This document shows positions 62,905-64,000 of a DNA stretch of 64,000 nucleotides, in pieces. Location of the stretch: assembly GCF_001547935.1 (NCBI RefSeq), contig NZ_AP014635.1, forward strand, positions 1,860,001-1,924,000. Reading direction: 5' to 3'. Position 1 is the first letter of the stretch. Every line of letters starts with the position of its first letter. The stretch comes from Vibrio tritonius (GTDB lineage: Bacteria; Pseudomonadota; Gammaproteobacteria; Enterobacterales; Vibrionaceae). Below the pieces are notes generated by a model. The model worked only from the letters and a program-made list of their open reading frames with translations. It made no database searches and was not told where the DNA came from. Position numbers and translations under genes: made by a program.

Positions 62905-63633
62905 ATACTCCTTTTAATATTTAGTTTCGTGGGTCAACAAATACTCCTTCTCAAAAATATTTTCGTTGAACACCGACTATTATACAGATTAGGAGTTATT
63001 TTGCCAGTAAAAATAACTTACTCAATAAAACGCAATGAAAAACATCATGAAGGCAGCATTGTAAGTTGCTGATATAAATGAATTAAAAAATTAATGCAAA
63101 TTAATAAACACGTCTATTAGTAAACAGAAGTAATATTTATGGCAGCAAGATCTTTTGTTTATTATTACTTTAATCTGACCAATAAATGACAATTAACCCT
63201 ATAAATAAAACGGAGTATTTTCTATTTTCTTAAATCAAAAACCAACTATTTATTGCATATCAATAGGACACACAGTCTCACACGCTCCCCCTCCTTGGCG
63301 AAGAGGGGCTGCTTATCAGCATCTACCTGATGAGTAAAATTAGAGCATCATTAGGAACGGTTATTTAGAGGAAAAAACTTTATTTAACGAGCAAATCAAC
63401 TGTCAGTTTATGTCGCAATCCCGACAATGTACCGTAAGTACCTCCTAATCTTACGGCATCACTATACAATTACGTTGAACTCTCGTAATTGAGCTTAACC
63501 TTTACTCATTGATGAAGCTCTGAATTCAGCATCTTGAGGGCATTTGGGTGTGTACCCAAATGTCCTTATCTGTTTTGGCATGAAACATGAAACGGCATGG
63601 GTTAGTCATCTCACATTACAAAAGGAAAACAGT
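62905..63633. other. Long intergenic region with two hairpins and a NifA-like site
   Basis: The region holds TGT-N10-ACA at 63411-63426, hairpin CCGTAAG/CTTACGG (63432-63456), and a perfect 9-bp stem CATTTGGGT/ACCCAAATG with a GTGT loop (63541-63562). It looks regulatory. No gene was found. Confidence 0.5.
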
Positions 63634-63843
63634 ATGTCTAATACAACGATTGAACAAGATCTTACTAAAGCGCTAAAGCGTGCCAAGCGTATTGTTGCAG
63701 AGCGTGCTGGAGAATTACACGATTTAGTAGAAGAGCGCCTACCGGAAGATTATGAACAGCTCCCTATCCTCAGCCAAGCTTGCTATGAAGCCTGTTTAGA
63801 ATGGGCAACACTAAAAGAACAGATACGCAAACTCGCTGATTAA
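63634..63843 (+). CDS. CCE_0567-like small metalloprotein
   Basis: The protein of 69 residues is taken from the ATG at 63634 (GGAAAA upstream); the longer frame to 63544 runs through the hairpin region. The sequence AERAGELHDLVEERLPEDYEQLP and YEACLEWATLKEQIRKL follows the CCE_0567 family pattern (two helices, HDLxE...LP), a small metal-binding protein usually encoded in nif clusters near nifX. This hints at a nitrogenase locus outside the window. Confidence 0.72.
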   Translation: MSNTTIEQDLTKALKRAKRIVAERAGELHDLVEERLPEDYEQLPILSQACYEACLEWATLKEQIRKLAD

Positions 63844-63864
63844 CGCCTGCTCGCTCTTATTACT

Positions 63865-63999
63865 TTAGTGGCGCAGACGATCAACAATACCGACAAATCT
63901 AGAGACGCCAGCACTCACATCTTCTAAGCCATGTTGTACCGAGTGAATGCTGTCTTCTCCTTGTAATGCGACGAGATTTACCGAATCAAGATGACCATC
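63865..63999 (-). CDS. C-terminal end of a protein cut by the window edge
   Basis: The minus strand reads 44 residues open from the edge, GHLDSVNLVALQGEDSIHSV through GVSRFVGIVDRLRH, and then TAA. It has helical character with no motif, so the family cannot be told. It converges on the CCE_0567-like gene. Confidence 0.5.
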   Translation of the reverse strand, partial: DGHLDSVNLVALQGEDSIHSVQHGLEDVSAGVSRFVGIVDRLRH

Positions 64000-64000
64000 C

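Noticed and set aside
63544..63633. N-terminal extension of the CCE_0567-like gene
   Set aside because: Runs through a perfect hairpin, lacks a ribosome site, and the family starts near 63634.

Overview
The window looks like chromosome from a marine or brackish gammaproteobacterium of the Vibrio type. This rests on the family mix (RICIN-PL9 pectate lyase, Cache-type chemoreceptor, CLCA_X-like protein, NADH-dependent alkene-acid reductase set, CdaR/GntP/glycerate kinase, TrhO), on the moderate base composition, and on the many small divergent regulator-target pairs. I cannot name a species. No rRNA, tRNA or CRISPR array was seen.

Region 1 (about 1-14.9 kb) is an accessory, decaying landscape. 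It holds short orphan genes (acyltransferase, DJ-1/PfpI protein, secreted proteins, LemA with a DUF3137-type partner, a cold-shock-domain membrane protein). It also holds fragments: the tail of a NiCoT nickel/cobalt transporter, a copied DJ-1 gene end, and an antitoxin broken by a one-base slip. A CPBP membrane protease gene is present twice with its 178-bp leader. A G/C-run hairpin repeat recurs at least ten times. In two blocks it is embedded in 255-269-bp tandem units whose lengths alternate. An intact ISAs1-family element with a 10-bp target duplication sits inside a further repeat copy.

Region 2 (14.9-31.4 kb) is metabolic. A RidA plus three-component flavin/iron-sulfur amine or opine oxidase operon faces a dimethylargininase-like hydrolase. 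Then come a beta-barrel outer membrane protein and a CLCA_X-like HExxH protein. Next is the folate-independent methionine synthase pair MesX (DUF1852)/MesD. After it lies an ApbE-LysR / FMN reductase / three-domain flavoprotein reductase cluster, in which ApbE probably attaches FMN to the big reductase. A Bcr-type MFS pump with a divergent IclR regulator closes the region.

Region 3 (31.4-37.5 kb) is surface and extracellular: two secreted proteins with a YadA-neck-like motif, a secreted RICIN-PL9 pectate lyase, and a methyl-accepting chemotaxis protein.

Region 4 (37.5-53.1 kb) is a run of regulator-dehydrogenase-efflux modules. A LysR protein, a Tat-signal alcohol dehydrogenase and a YqhD-type dehydrogenase share a 40-bp upstream element. 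Around them lie SDRs, MFS and EamA exporters, GNAT, MocR, HxlR/DoxX/SDR, AraC-GyrI and a PLP aminotransferase.

Region 5 (53.1-64 kb) holds a D-glycerate use operon (cdaR, gntP-type permease, glycerate 2-kinase), trhO, an MscS channel, an L-lactate/2-hydroxyacid dehydrogenase and a diverged adenosylhomocysteinase-like protein. At the right edge is a small protein resembling the nif-associated CCE_0567 family, which hints that a nitrogen-fixation locus may lie just outside.
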